Shown one piece after another: positions 14,659 through 23,504 of a stretch of DNA of 64,000 nt (within the stretch, counting starts at the first letter, position 1; each line of letters starts with the position of its first letter). This stretch comes from JACVRW01 sp963819635 (GTDB lineage: Bacteria; Actinomycetota; Thermoleophilia; Solirubrobacterales; Thermoleophilaceae). The notes beneath the pieces are model-generated. The model did not search any database, was not told the DNA's origin, and saw only the letters and a list, made by a program, of their open reading frames with translations. Location: positions 62,001 through 126,000 of the forward strand of contig CAWFWX010000006.1 of assembly GCA_963819635.1 (NCBI GenBank), in the 5' to 3' direction. The position numbers and the translations under genes are program-made.

Positions 14659-16598
14659 CCGCTTTGGGAGCGCTCGCCGGTCAGCTCGTGGCCCAGGGAC
14701 AGGCTGCCGACGGCGAGCCCCTGGTCGGCCTGGATCACGTGCATGACGGCGTTGATCAGCGCCAGGTGGGTGAATGCCTGCGGGAAGTTCCCCAGGTGGC
14801 GACCGGAGCGCGGGTCGATCTCCTCCGCGTACAGGCCGAGCGGGCTCGCGTACGAGAGCAGCTTGTCGCAGAGATCGCGGGCACGGCGCACCTCGCCGAT
14901 CTCGACCAGTGAGGACACGAGCCAGAACGAGCAGATCGCGAAGCTCCCCTCCTCGCCGGAGAGCCCGTCGTCGGTCTCGTCGGTGCGGTAGCGCAGCACC
15001 AGGCCGTCCTCGGTGAGCTCGTCCGCGATAGCGAGCACCGTCTTCACGATGCGCTCGTCGTCCGTCGGCAGGAAGCGGGTCAGCACCATCAGGAGCACCG
15101 ACGCGTCCAACGCGTCCGTGTCGTAGTGCTGCGTGAACACGCCGCGCTCGTCGACGCCGTGCTCGAGAATGTCCTGCTGGATCTCGTCGGCCGCCGACTG
15201 CCAGCGCGCCGCGTTGTCCAGCTCGCCGCGGATCTCGGCCAGCCGTGCCCCGCGGTCGACCGCCACCCAGCACATCATCTTCGACGAGGTGAAGTGCTTC
15301 GGCTCGCCGCGGATCTCCCAGATGCCGCGATCGGGCTCGCGCCACTTGGCGAGCGCCGCCTCGACCTGGTGCTTCACGATCGGCCAGATGCGGTCGTCGA
15401 GGTGGTTGCGCGACCGCGTGTGCAGGTAGATCGAGTCGAGCAGCGCGCCCCAGACGTCGTGCTGCTCCTGCCGATAGGCGCCGTTCCCGATACGAACCGG
15501 GCGCGCGCCCTCGTACCCGGACAGGTGATCCAGGGTGAACTCCGGGATCTCGGCCTCCCCGTCGATCGCGTACATGATCTGGAGGTCCTTCTCCTTGCCC
15601 TGCTCCGCATCGACGATGTCGGCGATGAAGTAGAAGAAGTCGTTCGCCTCCCAGTCGAACCCGAGCGTGTAGAGCCCCCAGAGCATGAACGTGGAATCGC
15701 GGATCCAGGAGTAGCGGTAGTCCCAGTTGCGCTCACCGCCCGGCGTCTCGGGCAGCGAGGTGGTGGCCGCCGCGACGAGCGCGCCGGTCGGCGAGTAGGA
15801 CAGCCCCTTGAGCGTCAGAGCCGAGCGCTGGAGGTGTGTCCGCCAAGGGTGGTCGGGGAAGTTGCCGTGGTCGAGCCAATGCTGCCAGTGGTGCGCCGTC
15901 CAGACGAGCCGGTCGTAGGCCTCCTCCTGGGTCTGCGGCGCCGGATGCTCTGACCACGACAGCGCCACGAACAGCTTGTCGCCCTCCTTCATGAGCGTCC
16001 GGGCCGTTGCGCGCTGGCCCTCGAAGCCCATGTTCATGTCGGTCGTGAGCCGGAGCTCGACGTCGGAGTCCCCGGCGCGGCAGACCGCCTCGTGGTAGCC
16101 CTGCCCCGTGTACTCCCAGTTGCCCCGCGTGCGCGCGTAGTCGAAGCGCGGGTCGCAGTCCATCGTCACCTGCAACTCGCCGTTGACGCAGCGGATCATC
16201 CGCAGCAGGACGTGGTCCGCGTCGTAGTCCGTGGGCGCGCGCCGATGGGTGTGGGAGCGATCGCCCTCGTGGTGCCACGGCCCGATCAGGAGGACGTCCC
16301 GGACGATGATCCACCCGCCGGACGACCCCCAGCTGGTCTCCAGCACGTTGGTCCCGGGGAGGTAGCGGCGGGCGGCGGGAACCTCCACGTCGTCGGGGCC
16401 GAGCCGGAAGCCGCCGGCATCGCGGTCGAGGATGGCCCCGAACACGGCCGGCGAGTCGAAGCGCGGGACGCACAGCCACTCGACGTTGCCGTTCGGCGCC
16501 ACCAGCGCGCAGGTCTCGCAGTCGGAGAGGAAGGCGTACTCGGCGATCGGCGGGAACGGGCTGGCCGTGACGCCCCGGTCGGGGGCCCACTCGGTCAC
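14655..16598 (-). CDS. Glycoside hydrolase family 15 protein, probable trehalase
   Basis: 647-residue cytoplasmic enzyme. An N-terminal beta domain (IAEYAFLSDCETCALVAPNG) precedes the (alpha/alpha)6 barrel. The barrel has the GH15 segment RNWDYRYSWIRDST, the region HFTSSKMMCWVAVDRG, and the acidic pair in YAEEIDPRSGRHLGNFPQAF, which fits the catalytic base. The family includes glucoamylase and bacterial trehalase; the mycobacterial-type trehalases have this layout. It is the last gene of the glk-tkt-tal/pgi-gnd-zwf-opcA-pgl operon and starts with a GTG overlapping pgl by four bases. Release of glucose from trehalose would feed the operon's glucokinase. The substrate is inferred. Confidence 0.88.
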   Translation of the reverse strand: MTEWAPDRGVTASPFPPIAEYAFLSDCETCALVAPNGNVEWLCVPRFDSPAVFGAILDRDAGGFRLGPDDVEVPAARRYLPGTNVLETSWGSSGGWIIVRDVLLIGPWHHEGDRSHTHRRAPTDYDADHVLLRMIRCVNGELQVTMDCDPRFDYARTRGNWEYTGQGYHEAVCRAGDSDVELRLTTDMNMGFEGQRATARTLMKEGDKLFVALSWSEHPAPQTQEEAYDRLVWTAHHWQHWLDHGNFPDHPWRTHLQRSALTLKGLSYSPTGALVAAATTSLPETPGGERNWDYRYSWIRDSTFMLWGLYTLGFDWEANDFFYFIADIVDAEQGKEKDLQIMYAIDGEAEIPEFTLDHLSGYEGARPVRIGNGAYRQEQHDVWGALLDSIYLHTRSRNHLDDRIWPIVKHQVEAALAKWREPDRGIWEIRGEPKHFTSSKMMCWVAVDRGARLAEIRGELDNAARWQSAADEIQQDILEHGVDERGVFTQHYDTDALDASVLLMVLTRFLPTDDERIVKTVLAIADELTEDGLVLRYRTDETDDGLSGEEGSFAICSFWLVSSLVEIGEVRRARDLCDKLLSYASPLGLYAEEIDPRSGRHLGNFPQAFTHLALINAVMHVIQADQGLAVGSLSLGHELTGERSQSG

Positions 16599-17251
16599 AG
16601 CCGCGCCGCCGCCGCGGGGTCGAGCAGGGCGATCACGTTGCCGTCCACGAGCGAGCCCGGCGCGCGGGGGTCCGGCGGCCCCGCGAGCACCCGCTGCATG
16701 GCCTCTGCCTTGTCCTCGCCGGTCACCAGGAAGTAGATCTGGCCGGTCGAGTTCACCACCGGAAGCGTGAGCGTGATGCGCGGCACGAGGGGCGCCATTC
16801 CGGGTGTCTCGACCCCGACCACGCGCCGCTCCCGCTCCCCCAGCTCGTCATGCCCGGGGAACAGCGAGCAGATGTGCGCGTCGGGCCCGACTCCGAGGAT
16901 CATCACGTCGAGCGCGGCGGGCCCGAACTCGGCGAGCTCGTTCTCGTACGCGGTCGCGCCGTCGTGGGGCCCGAGCTCGCCGCGCATCCGGTGGACCGTG
17001 GCGCCCTCGGCGCGCGAGAGCAGCGCGCGGTCGGCCATCCCGAAGTTCGAGTGCTCGTGCTCCGGCGGTACGCAGCGCTCGTCCGTGAACCAGAAGTCCA
17101 CGCCGGACCAGTCCTCGCGCATCCCCGCGGCCCGCTCGTAGGCGGCCTTCGGCGTTGAGCCCCCGGTGAGCGTGACGTGCCCGGTGGCGGCCGCGAGGAC
17201 CTCGGCCGCCTCCCCCGCGGGGTCGTCGGAGACGCGGATGTCGGCGTTCAC
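16595..17251 (-). CDS. pgl: 6-phosphogluconolactonase
   Basis: 218-residue DevB/NagB-fold enzyme hydrolysing 6-phosphogluconolactone, the second step of the oxidative pentose phosphate pathway. Recognisable blocks are LTGGSTPKAAYE (phosphate loop), FWFTDERCVPPEHEHSN, the central VMILGVGPDAHICSLFPG with its conserved Asp and His, and PRITLTLPVVNS. It overlaps opcA upstream and trehalase downstream by four bases each, so expression is coupled. Confidence 0.95.
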   Translation of the reverse strand: MNADIRVSDDPAGEAAEVLAAATGHVTLTGGSTPKAAYERAAGMREDWSGVDFWFTDERCVPPEHEHSNFGMADRALLSRAEGATVHRMRGELGPHDGATAYENELAEFGPAALDVMILGVGPDAHICSLFPGHDELGERERRVVGVETPGMAPLVPRITLTLPVVNSTGQIYFLVTGEDKAEAMQRVLAGPPDPRAPGSLVDGNVIALLDPAAAARL

Positions 17252-18330
17252 TCGAGCAGTGCCTCGCCGCAGTCGAGCGCCCCGCGGTAGGTGGGGTCGC
17301 GCAGCAGCGCTTGGCGGATCCCCTCACCGAGGATCCCGCCCTCGCCGCGCGAGGCCCCGAGCACCGTCCAGGTCTGCTCGAGTCCCTTCCGGTCGCGCCG
17401 CCGAGCCACGAGTCCGCCCGGGCCCCGGTCGAGCGAGATCGAGATCCCGGACGACGTCCGGATCTCGACCCCGGCCAGGCCGGGAACACTCTGCTCGGGG
17501 TGGGGCTCCAGGGTCAGCTCGACGTCGTCGCGGTGCCCGTGGGCGCGCCCGCGGACCAGTCCGTTCACGGGCATCAGCCTCCCCGCGCCCCAGCCGAGCC
17601 GCGACGCGAGCCAGCCCAAGAGGAGCACACCGGCCACTCCCGAGTCCGGGCTGTGGCGGATGGTCACGGCGTCGATCCGCTGCAGCTCGGGGCGCCACCG
17701 CGCCGGGTCGAAGGTGGACGCCACCCGCTCGCGCCAGGGAGTGGTCCGGAGCCAGGCGAGGTCGACCACGTACGCGTCCTCGGCCAGCTGCTTCGCGCGG
17801 CGGAGGGCGGATATCGCGTCCGGCTCGTTCACCGAGTCGATCAGGACCACCTGCGACAAATGGAGCAGCGCGTCAACCGCCTCCGGATGGCCGTGCGGTG
17901 ACCAGACGAGCGTGGGCAGGTCGGTCACGACGAGCGGGTCCACGATCGTGTCGAGCTTGGCGAGGTGCTTCTGACCGAGCTCGAGCGTGACGCGCTCGCG
18001 GGTCATCATCAGCTCGCCGGGCTGCTCGTCGACCGCGACCGTCATCACCACGGTGGCGTCGATCGTCTGGCGGCCCGACTCGACGGTGCAGAGGATCGTG
18101 CGCGAGGCGTGGTAGCGGCCGACCTGCTCGAGCCGGTTCATGATCTCACCGCGCCACTCGCGGTCGACGACGACGACCAGATTGAGCACGCGTGCCGGCG
18201 CGTGCGCGTTCTCGCGCGCATGCTGTTCCTGGAGGAGGTTGCGGAGCGCCTCCTCGATGTCAGACGGGGTCGTGTCCTGAGCGGACCAGACCGCGCCGGC
18301 GTCGGGCACCTCTGGCGCGGTCCGTGCCAT
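17248..18330 (-). CDS. opcA: Glucose-6-phosphate dehydrogenase assembly protein OpcA
   Basis: 360-residue cytoplasmic protein of the OpcA family, needed for assembly and redox activation of Zwf in actinobacteria and cyanobacteria. It has the family signature regions ARVLNLVVVVDREWRGEI, SRTILCTVE and LPTLVWSPHGHPE, and a C-terminal domain with GLVRGRAHGHRDDVELTL. It starts at the base following the zwf stop and ends inside pgl. No catalytic motif is expected, since the family acts as an allosteric or assembly partner. Confidence 0.93.
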   Translation of the reverse strand: MARTAPEVPDAGAVWSAQDTTPSDIEEALRNLLQEQHARENAHAPARVLNLVVVVDREWRGEIMNRLEQVGRYHASRTILCTVESGRQTIDATVVMTVAVDEQPGELMMTRERVTLELGQKHLAKLDTIVDPLVVTDLPTLVWSPHGHPEAVDALLHLSQVVLIDSVNEPDAISALRRAKQLAEDAYVVDLAWLRTTPWRERVASTFDPARWRPELQRIDAVTIRHSPDSGVAGVLLLGWLASRLGWGAGRLMPVNGLVRGRAHGHRDDVELTLEPHPEQSVPGLAGVEIRTSSGISISLDRGPGGLVARRRDRKGLEQTWTVLGASRGEGGILGEGIRQALLRDPTYRGALDCGEALLE

Positions 18331-19845
18331 CTAGATCGCCCGCCAGCGGTGTCCGGGCGCGAGGATGCTGTCGGCCTCCTCGGGGCCGTGCGAGCCGGCC
18401 GCGTACTCCGCGAGCGGCGTGTCGTCGTGCTCCCAGCGCTCGAGGATGGGGTCGATGATCCGCCACTGCTCCTCGACCTCGTCGTTGCGCGTGAACAGCG
18501 TCGGGTCGCCGCGCATGGCGTCCATGATCAGGCGCTCGTATGCCTCCGGCGACTGCGACAGGAACGACGTGCCGTAGAGAAACTCCATGTTCACCGGGCG
18601 GATGCGCAGTCGCGTGCCGGGGATCTTCGCTCCGAGCGACAGCGACACGCCCTCGTTGGGCTGCACCGTGAGCACGAGCTGGTTGGGCTGAACGCCGACC
18701 GACCCCTCGGCCTGGAAGGCCAGGTGCGGGACCGGCTTCAGCGTCACCGCTATCTCCGTGACCTTGCGCGCGAGCCGCTTGCCGGTGCGGAGATAGATCG
18801 GCACGCCGGCCCAGCGCCAGTTGTCCACCTCGAGCCGCAGCGCCACATAGGTCTCGGTGTGGGAGTCGTCCGGGACGCCCTCCTCCTCGAGATAGCCGAC
18901 GGCCTCCTTGCCCTCGGCCATGCCGGACGTGTAGCGGGCGCGCACGACCGCGTCCGCCGCCGGTGGCTCGACCGCGTGCAGGACCTTGACCTTCTCGTCG
19001 CGCACCTCGTCGGCGTCGAAGGTCACCGGCGGCTCCATGCACAGGAGGGTCAGCAGCTGGAGCATGTGGTTCTGCACCAGATCGCGAAGCGCGCCGGAGC
19101 TGTCGTAGTAGCCTGCCCGCCGCCCGATCCCCAGGTCCTCGGACGCCGTGATCTGGACGTAGTCGATGTAGTTGCGATTCCAGATCGGCTCGAACATCCC
19201 GTTCGCGAAGCGGAACGCGAGCACGTTCTGGACGGTCTCCTTCCCCAGGTAGTGGTCGATGCGATAGATCTGCGACTCGTCCAGGACCGAGAGCAGCTGC
19301 CGGTTCAGGTCCTGGGCCTCGGCCCTGCGCGTACCGAACGGCTTCTCGATCACCACGCGGACGTCGGCCTCCTGGTGCTTGTCGAGGCCGTGCTCGCCGA
19401 GCTTCTGCGCGATCAGCGCAAAGAAGGTCGGCGCTGTCGAGAGGTAGAAGATGCGGTTGAACGGGACCCCCGCCTCCTCGTCGAACTTCCCGAGCTCGTC
19501 TCGCAGCGTGGTGAACACCGAGTCGACGTCGAACGCGCCGGGTACGTAGCGCACCTGCCCGAGGAGCTTGTCGAGCACCTGCGGGTCGGGCTTGCGGCGC
19601 GAATGCTTCTCTATCGACTCGCGCGCCATGGCACGGTACTCGTCGTTCGAGTCCTCGGAGCGAGCGACCGCGATCAGGTTGAAGCGCTCGGGCAGCGCCC
19701 CCTCGTGGGCGAGGTTGTAGATCGCGGGCAGGAGCTTCCGCTGCGCGAGATCTCCCGTGCCGCCGAAGATCACCATGGTCGTCGGGTGGACCGGCAGGCG
19801 CTCCAGCCCCTCGACGAGCGGGTTCTCCTGCTCTACGACGGCCAC
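18331..19845 (-). CDS. zwf: Glucose-6-phosphate 1-dehydrogenase
   Basis: 504 residues, full length. It oxidises glucose-6-phosphate to 6-phosphogluconolactone with NADP+, the entry to the oxidative pentose phosphate pathway. The N-terminal Rossmann motif is VIFGGTGDLAQRKLLPA. The active-site signature RIDHYLGKETVQN contains the catalytic His and substrate-binding Lys, and EKPFG gives the NADP/substrate-binding Lys-Pro region. It is followed without a gap by opcA and preceded by gnd with a 4-base spacer. Having its assembly partner next door makes this the operon's main NADPH source. Confidence 0.97.
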   Translation of the reverse strand: MAVVEQENPLVEGLERLPVHPTTMVIFGGTGDLAQRKLLPAIYNLAHEGALPERFNLIAVARSEDSNDEYRAMARESIEKHSRRKPDPQVLDKLLGQVRYVPGAFDVDSVFTTLRDELGKFDEEAGVPFNRIFYLSTAPTFFALIAQKLGEHGLDKHQEADVRVVIEKPFGTRRAEAQDLNRQLLSVLDESQIYRIDHYLGKETVQNVLAFRFANGMFEPIWNRNYIDYVQITASEDLGIGRRAGYYDSSGALRDLVQNHMLQLLTLLCMEPPVTFDADEVRDEKVKVLHAVEPPAADAVVRARYTSGMAEGKEAVGYLEEEGVPDDSHTETYVALRLEVDNWRWAGVPIYLRTGKRLARKVTEIAVTLKPVPHLAFQAEGSVGVQPNQLVLTVQPNEGVSLSLGAKIPGTRLRIRPVNMEFLYGTSFLSQSPEAYERLIMDAMRGDPTLFTRNDEVEEQWRIIDPILERWEHDDTPLAEYAAGSHGPEEADSILAPGHRWRAI

Positions 19846-19849
19846 GGCG

Positions 19850-20803
19850 CTACTCCGCGTGCGGCTGGGCCTGAGCCGCGGCGTCGGCGGCGACCACGGC
19901 GTGGCCTCCGAACTGGTTGCGAAGCGCCGCGTTCACCTTTGCCGCAAAGTCACCCTGGCCGCGCGACGAGAAGCGCTCGTACAGCGATGCGGTGATGACG
20001 GGTGTCGGAATGCGCCGGTCGATCGCGTCCTCGATCGTCCAGCGGCCCTCGCCCGAGTCCTCCACGTACGGAGCCAGGGCGGCGAGCTCGTTGCCCTCCT
20101 GCTCGAACGCGCGCGCGGCGAGCTCGCAGAGCCACGAGCGGACCACCGAGCCCTGCATCCAGAGGTGGGCGATCTTCGCGTTGTCGAGCTCGTACTCGCA
20201 CGAGTCGAAGAGCGCGAAGCCCTCGGCGTAGGCCTGCATCATCCCGTACTCCACGCCGTTGTGGACCATCTTCACGTAGTGGCCGGCGCCGGTCGGGCCG
20301 AAGTGGCCCCAGCCCGGCCCGTGCTCCTCCGTCGACGGCGGGGCGAGCACGTCGAGGATCGGGCTGAGCCGCTCCACCGCCTCGTCGGGGCCGCCCACCA
20401 TCATGCAGTAGCCGACGCTGATGCCCCACACGCCTCCGCTCGTGCCCACGTCCACGTAGTGGATGCCCTTGGGACGCAGCTCGTCCTGGCGGCGCTTGTC
20501 GTCCGTCCAGCGCGAGTTGCCGCCGTCGACGATCGTGTCGCCCTCGCCCAGCAGCTCACCCAGCTCGTCGACCGTGCTTTTCGTCGGATCGCCTGCCGGC
20601 ACCATGATCCACACGGTGCGCGGCGGGTCGAGCTTCGAGACGAGGTCTTCGAGCGACGAGGCGCCCGTGGCACCGTGCCCCTCGGCCTCGCTGATGTGGT
20701 CCGCGCTGTGGTCGTAGACCACGCACTCGTGTTCGGAGTCGCGATGGATGCGGTGAACCATGTTCCCGCCCATCTTTCCGAGCCCGATGAACCCCAGTTG
20801 CAT
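19850..20803 (-). CDS. gnd: 6-phosphogluconate dehydrogenase, decarboxylating (short form)
   Basis: 317 residues, the short GndA/YqeC-like class rather than the 470-residue form. It converts 6-phosphogluconate to ribulose-5-phosphate and CO2. The Rossmann motif LGFIGLGKMGGNM is at the very start. Substrate-site segments are DGGNSRWTDDKRR, VDVGTSGGVWG and GAGHYVKMVHNGVEYGMMQA, the last with catalytic Lys and His/Asn. The ATG overlaps the end of the tal-pgi gene (TGATG), and AGGAGG lies in the end of that gene. Cofactor choice (NAD or NADP) is not decided by the visible motif. Confidence 0.95.
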   Translation of the reverse strand: MQLGFIGLGKMGGNMVHRIHRDSEHECVVYDHSADHISEAEGHGATGASSLEDLVSKLDPPRTVWIMVPAGDPTKSTVDELGELLGEGDTIVDGGNSRWTDDKRRQDELRPKGIHYVDVGTSGGVWGISVGYCMMVGGPDEAVERLSPILDVLAPPSTEEHGPGWGHFGPTGAGHYVKMVHNGVEYGMMQAYAEGFALFDSCEYELDNAKIAHLWMQGSVVRSWLCELAARAFEQEGNELAALAPYVEDSGEGRWTIEDAIDRRIPTPVITASLYERFSSRGQGDFAAKVNAALRNQFGGHAVVAADAAAQAQPHAE

Positions 20804-23493
20804 CAGATCAGCCTCCTAACGGCGTCCGGCCCGTCGACCTCGATCCTCACGACGTCGAGCCCGTGCGAGCGCAGCGTCTGCATGTCTCCGAGGGCCTGGG
20901 CGTTCTTCAGGTGCTCGAACGAGTAGCCGGCCTCGGGGATCTCAACGTCCTCGGTGGCCGGCTGGTAGAGCTGGATGAACAGCCCGTTCGGCGGGCCGCC
21001 CTTGTGATATTGGCCGGTCGAGTGCAGGTAGCGCGGGCCGTAGCCGAACGTGGTCGTGCACTTCGTCCGCTCGCGCAGCGCGACCCGGAGGTCGCTGACC
21101 GCGGCGTCGTACTCCTCCGACGGCGTCACGTAGCCGAGGATCGCGATGTACTTCGGCGGAGCCGCGTTGGCGAGCAGATCGTCGAGAGAGCCCGCTTCCT
21201 CGTCCGGGAGCCCCTCCTTCAGGATCCGCGCCGTGTTGTCCTTGGCCTCCTGCACGTTCGGCTGGTCGAACGGGTTGATCCCGAGCGCCCAGCCGGCCAC
21301 CGCGGTGGCGAACTCGGTGACGAAGAAGATCCGCCCCAGGTCCCCGGCGCCGCCGACCACGCGTCCGGTGGTCGTGGGATGGCCGGCCCGGCCGAGCGCT
21401 TCGATCTTCGCGTCCAGCTCCTCGTCGGGCTCGTCCTCGTTGCGGAGGTACGCGAACAGGCGGTCATCGCCGTAGACCTCGGGGTCCCCGAGCGGCTCGT
21501 CCGCCACGGGGAGGATTCCCCTCCCCTGCTTGCCAGTGGACTCGGCGACCAGCTGCTCGACCCAGAGCCCGAGGCTCGAGATCGGGTCCGAGACCACGTA
21601 GGTGAGCTTGTCGCGGCCGTGCTGGGGAAGCTCGCCCATCACGCAGCCGAGCCAGAGGCCGGAATTGTTCTGGAACGAGCCGTACTGGGCGCAGTTCTGC
21701 TCGGCCACCTGCGCCTGGCGGAGCATGCCCTCGATGTTCACGCCGGCGAGCGCCGCCGGCACGAGGCCGAAGTACGAGAGCACCGAATAGCGGCCTCCGA
21801 TGTCCGGGTCGTTCTCGAAGACCTTCCGGAAGCCGCGCTCGCGAGCCAGGTCGACGAGGGGGCTGCCGGGGTCCGTGACCGCGCAAAAGCGCGAGCCGTC
21901 GCCGCCCGTGCGCTCGTAGAAGTAGCGCATGTGCGACAGCGTCTCGATGGTGCCGCCGGACTTCGACGAGACGATGAAGATCGTCTTGTCGAGATCGATC
22001 GCGCGCTCGGTCGCGAGCACCGCGCCGGGGTCGGTCGAGTCGAGTACGTGGAGCTGCATGCCGCCCGGCACGTCGCCGTACGAGCGCCGGATCACCTCGG
22101 GGCCGAGGCTGGAGCCGCCCATGCCCAGCAGCACGGCGTGCTCGAGCCCTTCCGCGCTGGCCTTCTCCGCGAACTCCTGCAGCTCGCTCGCGTGCTCCAG
22201 CATCTTGTCGCTGATGTTCAACCAGCCGAGCCTGTTCCCGATCTCGGGCACGCCGGGCCCTCCCCAGAGGGACTCGTCATGGGCCCAGACCCGCTTCGCC
22301 ACGTTCTCGGCCTCGGCCTTGTTGAGCCGCTCGATAATCGCCGGCTCGAGGTCGTCCGGGAACACCGACTTGATCGTCTTCGGCCGCCCGGTGACGTGTC
22401 CCTCGCGCGCCAGCTCGATCCCGGCGATCAGGTCGTCGAATGGCTCGACGAACTTGTCGATCCCCTGCTGGAGCAGCGTCTTCGTGACGTCGCCCATGTC
22501 GATTCCGGCCTCCGCGAGGCGCTCCAGGTCCGCGGACGGGTCCTGGTCCGCGGTGGCACCCGTGACCTCGAGCTCCTCGGCGCAGGCGAGCAGGGTCGGC
22601 ATCGGCATCGTGTTCACGGTGTCCGGCGCCACGAGCGAATCCACGTACTTGGTCTCGGGATAGCGAGGGTCCTTGACGCCGGTCGACGCCCACAGCGGGC
22701 GCTGGACCGGCGCGCCGGCCTCGAGCAGCGTGGCGTAGCGCTCGCCCCGGAAGAGCTCCTTGAAGCGCATGTAGGCCGCGCGCGCATTCGCCACGGCGGC
22801 GATCCCGAAGAGGTCCTCTCTGCCCAGCTCGGCGAGCCGCTTGTCCACCTCGGTGTCCACGCGCGACACGAAGAAGCTCGCCACGGAGTGCACGTCGAGC
22901 GACTCGCCGGCCTCCTTGAGGCGCTCCATGCCGCGGATGTAGGCCTCGGCGATCGCCGAGTACGACTCGACCGAGAACAGGAGCGTCACGTTCACGTTGA
23001 TGCCGGCCGCGATCGTCTCCTCGATCGCCGGTACGCCCGCCTCGGTGCCCGGGATCTTGATCAGCAGGTTGGGGCGGTCGACCCGCTCCCAGTACTCGCG
23101 CGCCTGCTTGATCGTGCCCTCGGTGTCGTGCGCGAGGTCCGGCTCGACCTCGAGTGACACGAAGCCGTCCGCGTGGTCCGCCTCCTCCCAGAGCCCCCGG
23201 AGCACGTCGCAGGCGAGCTGCACGTCGAGGATCGCCACCTCGTCGTAGATGTCACGGGCGGACATGCCCTTCCCGGCCAGCTCCGCCACCTGCTCGTCGT
23301 AGTCCGTCGAGCCGAGGATCGCCTTCTCGAAGATCGCCGGGTTGGAGGTCACTCCACGCAGGGACAGTTCCTCGACCAGCCGCTCGAGCTCCCCGGACGT
23401 GATCAGGCTGCGCCGGATCTGGTCCAGCCAAACGCTCGTTCCGGCAGCGGTCAGCGCCGCGAGCCTCTCGTTAACTCCTGCTCCGACGCTCAT
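20803..23493 (-). CDS. tal-pgi: Bifunctional transaldolase / glucose-6-phosphate isomerase
   Basis: 896-residue fusion of two sugar-phosphate enzymes. Residues 1 to about 365 are transaldolase: GVTSNPAIFEKAI near the start, NLLIKIPGTEAGVPAIEE with the Schiff-base Lys, and VASFFVSRVDTEVDKRL. From about 380 to the end is phosphoglucose isomerase: VLLGMGGSSLGPEV, the SIS sugar-binding loop IVSSKSGGTIET, and the C-terminal half with NPFDQPNVQEAKD. It links the non-oxidative pentose phosphate branch to glycolysis by returning fructose-6-P to glucose-6-P. I chose the ATG at 23493 because AAAGGAGC precedes it; a longer frame upstream lies over tkt and is not coding. Such fusions are known in several bacterial phyla. 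Confidence 0.95.
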   Translation of the reverse strand: MSVGAGVNERLAALTAAGTSVWLDQIRRSLITSGELERLVEELSLRGVTSNPAIFEKAILGSTDYDEQVAELAGKGMSARDIYDEVAILDVQLACDVLRGLWEEADHADGFVSLEVEPDLAHDTEGTIKQAREYWERVDRPNLLIKIPGTEAGVPAIEETIAAGINVNVTLLFSVESYSAIAEAYIRGMERLKEAGESLDVHSVASFFVSRVDTEVDKRLAELGREDLFGIAAVANARAAYMRFKELFRGERYATLLEAGAPVQRPLWASTGVKDPRYPETKYVDSLVAPDTVNTMPMPTLLACAEELEVTGATADQDPSADLERLAEAGIDMGDVTKTLLQQGIDKFVEPFDDLIAGIELAREGHVTGRPKTIKSVFPDDLEPAIIERLNKAEAENVAKRVWAHDESLWGGPGVPEIGNRLGWLNISDKMLEHASELQEFAEKASAEGLEHAVLLGMGGSSLGPEVIRRSYGDVPGGMQLHVLDSTDPGAVLATERAIDLDKTIFIVSSKSGGTIETLSHMRYFYERTGGDGSRFCAVTDPGSPLVDLARERGFRKVFENDPDIGGRYSVLSYFGLVPAALAGVNIEGMLRQAQVAEQNCAQYGSFQNNSGLWLGCVMGELPQHGRDKLTYVVSDPISSLGLWVEQLVAESTGKQGRGILPVADEPLGDPEVYGDDRLFAYLRNEDEPDEELDAKIEALGRAGHPTTTGRVVGGAGDLGRIFFVTEFATAVAGWALGINPFDQPNVQEAKDNTARILKEGLPDEEAGSLDDLLANAAPPKYIAILGYVTPSEEYDAAVSDLRVALRERTKCTTTFGYGPRYLHSTGQYHKGGPPNGLFIQLYQPATEDVEIPEAGYSFEHLKNAQALGDMQTLRSHGLDVVRIEVDGPDAVRRLI

Positions 23494-23504
23494 CCTGGCT
23501 CCTT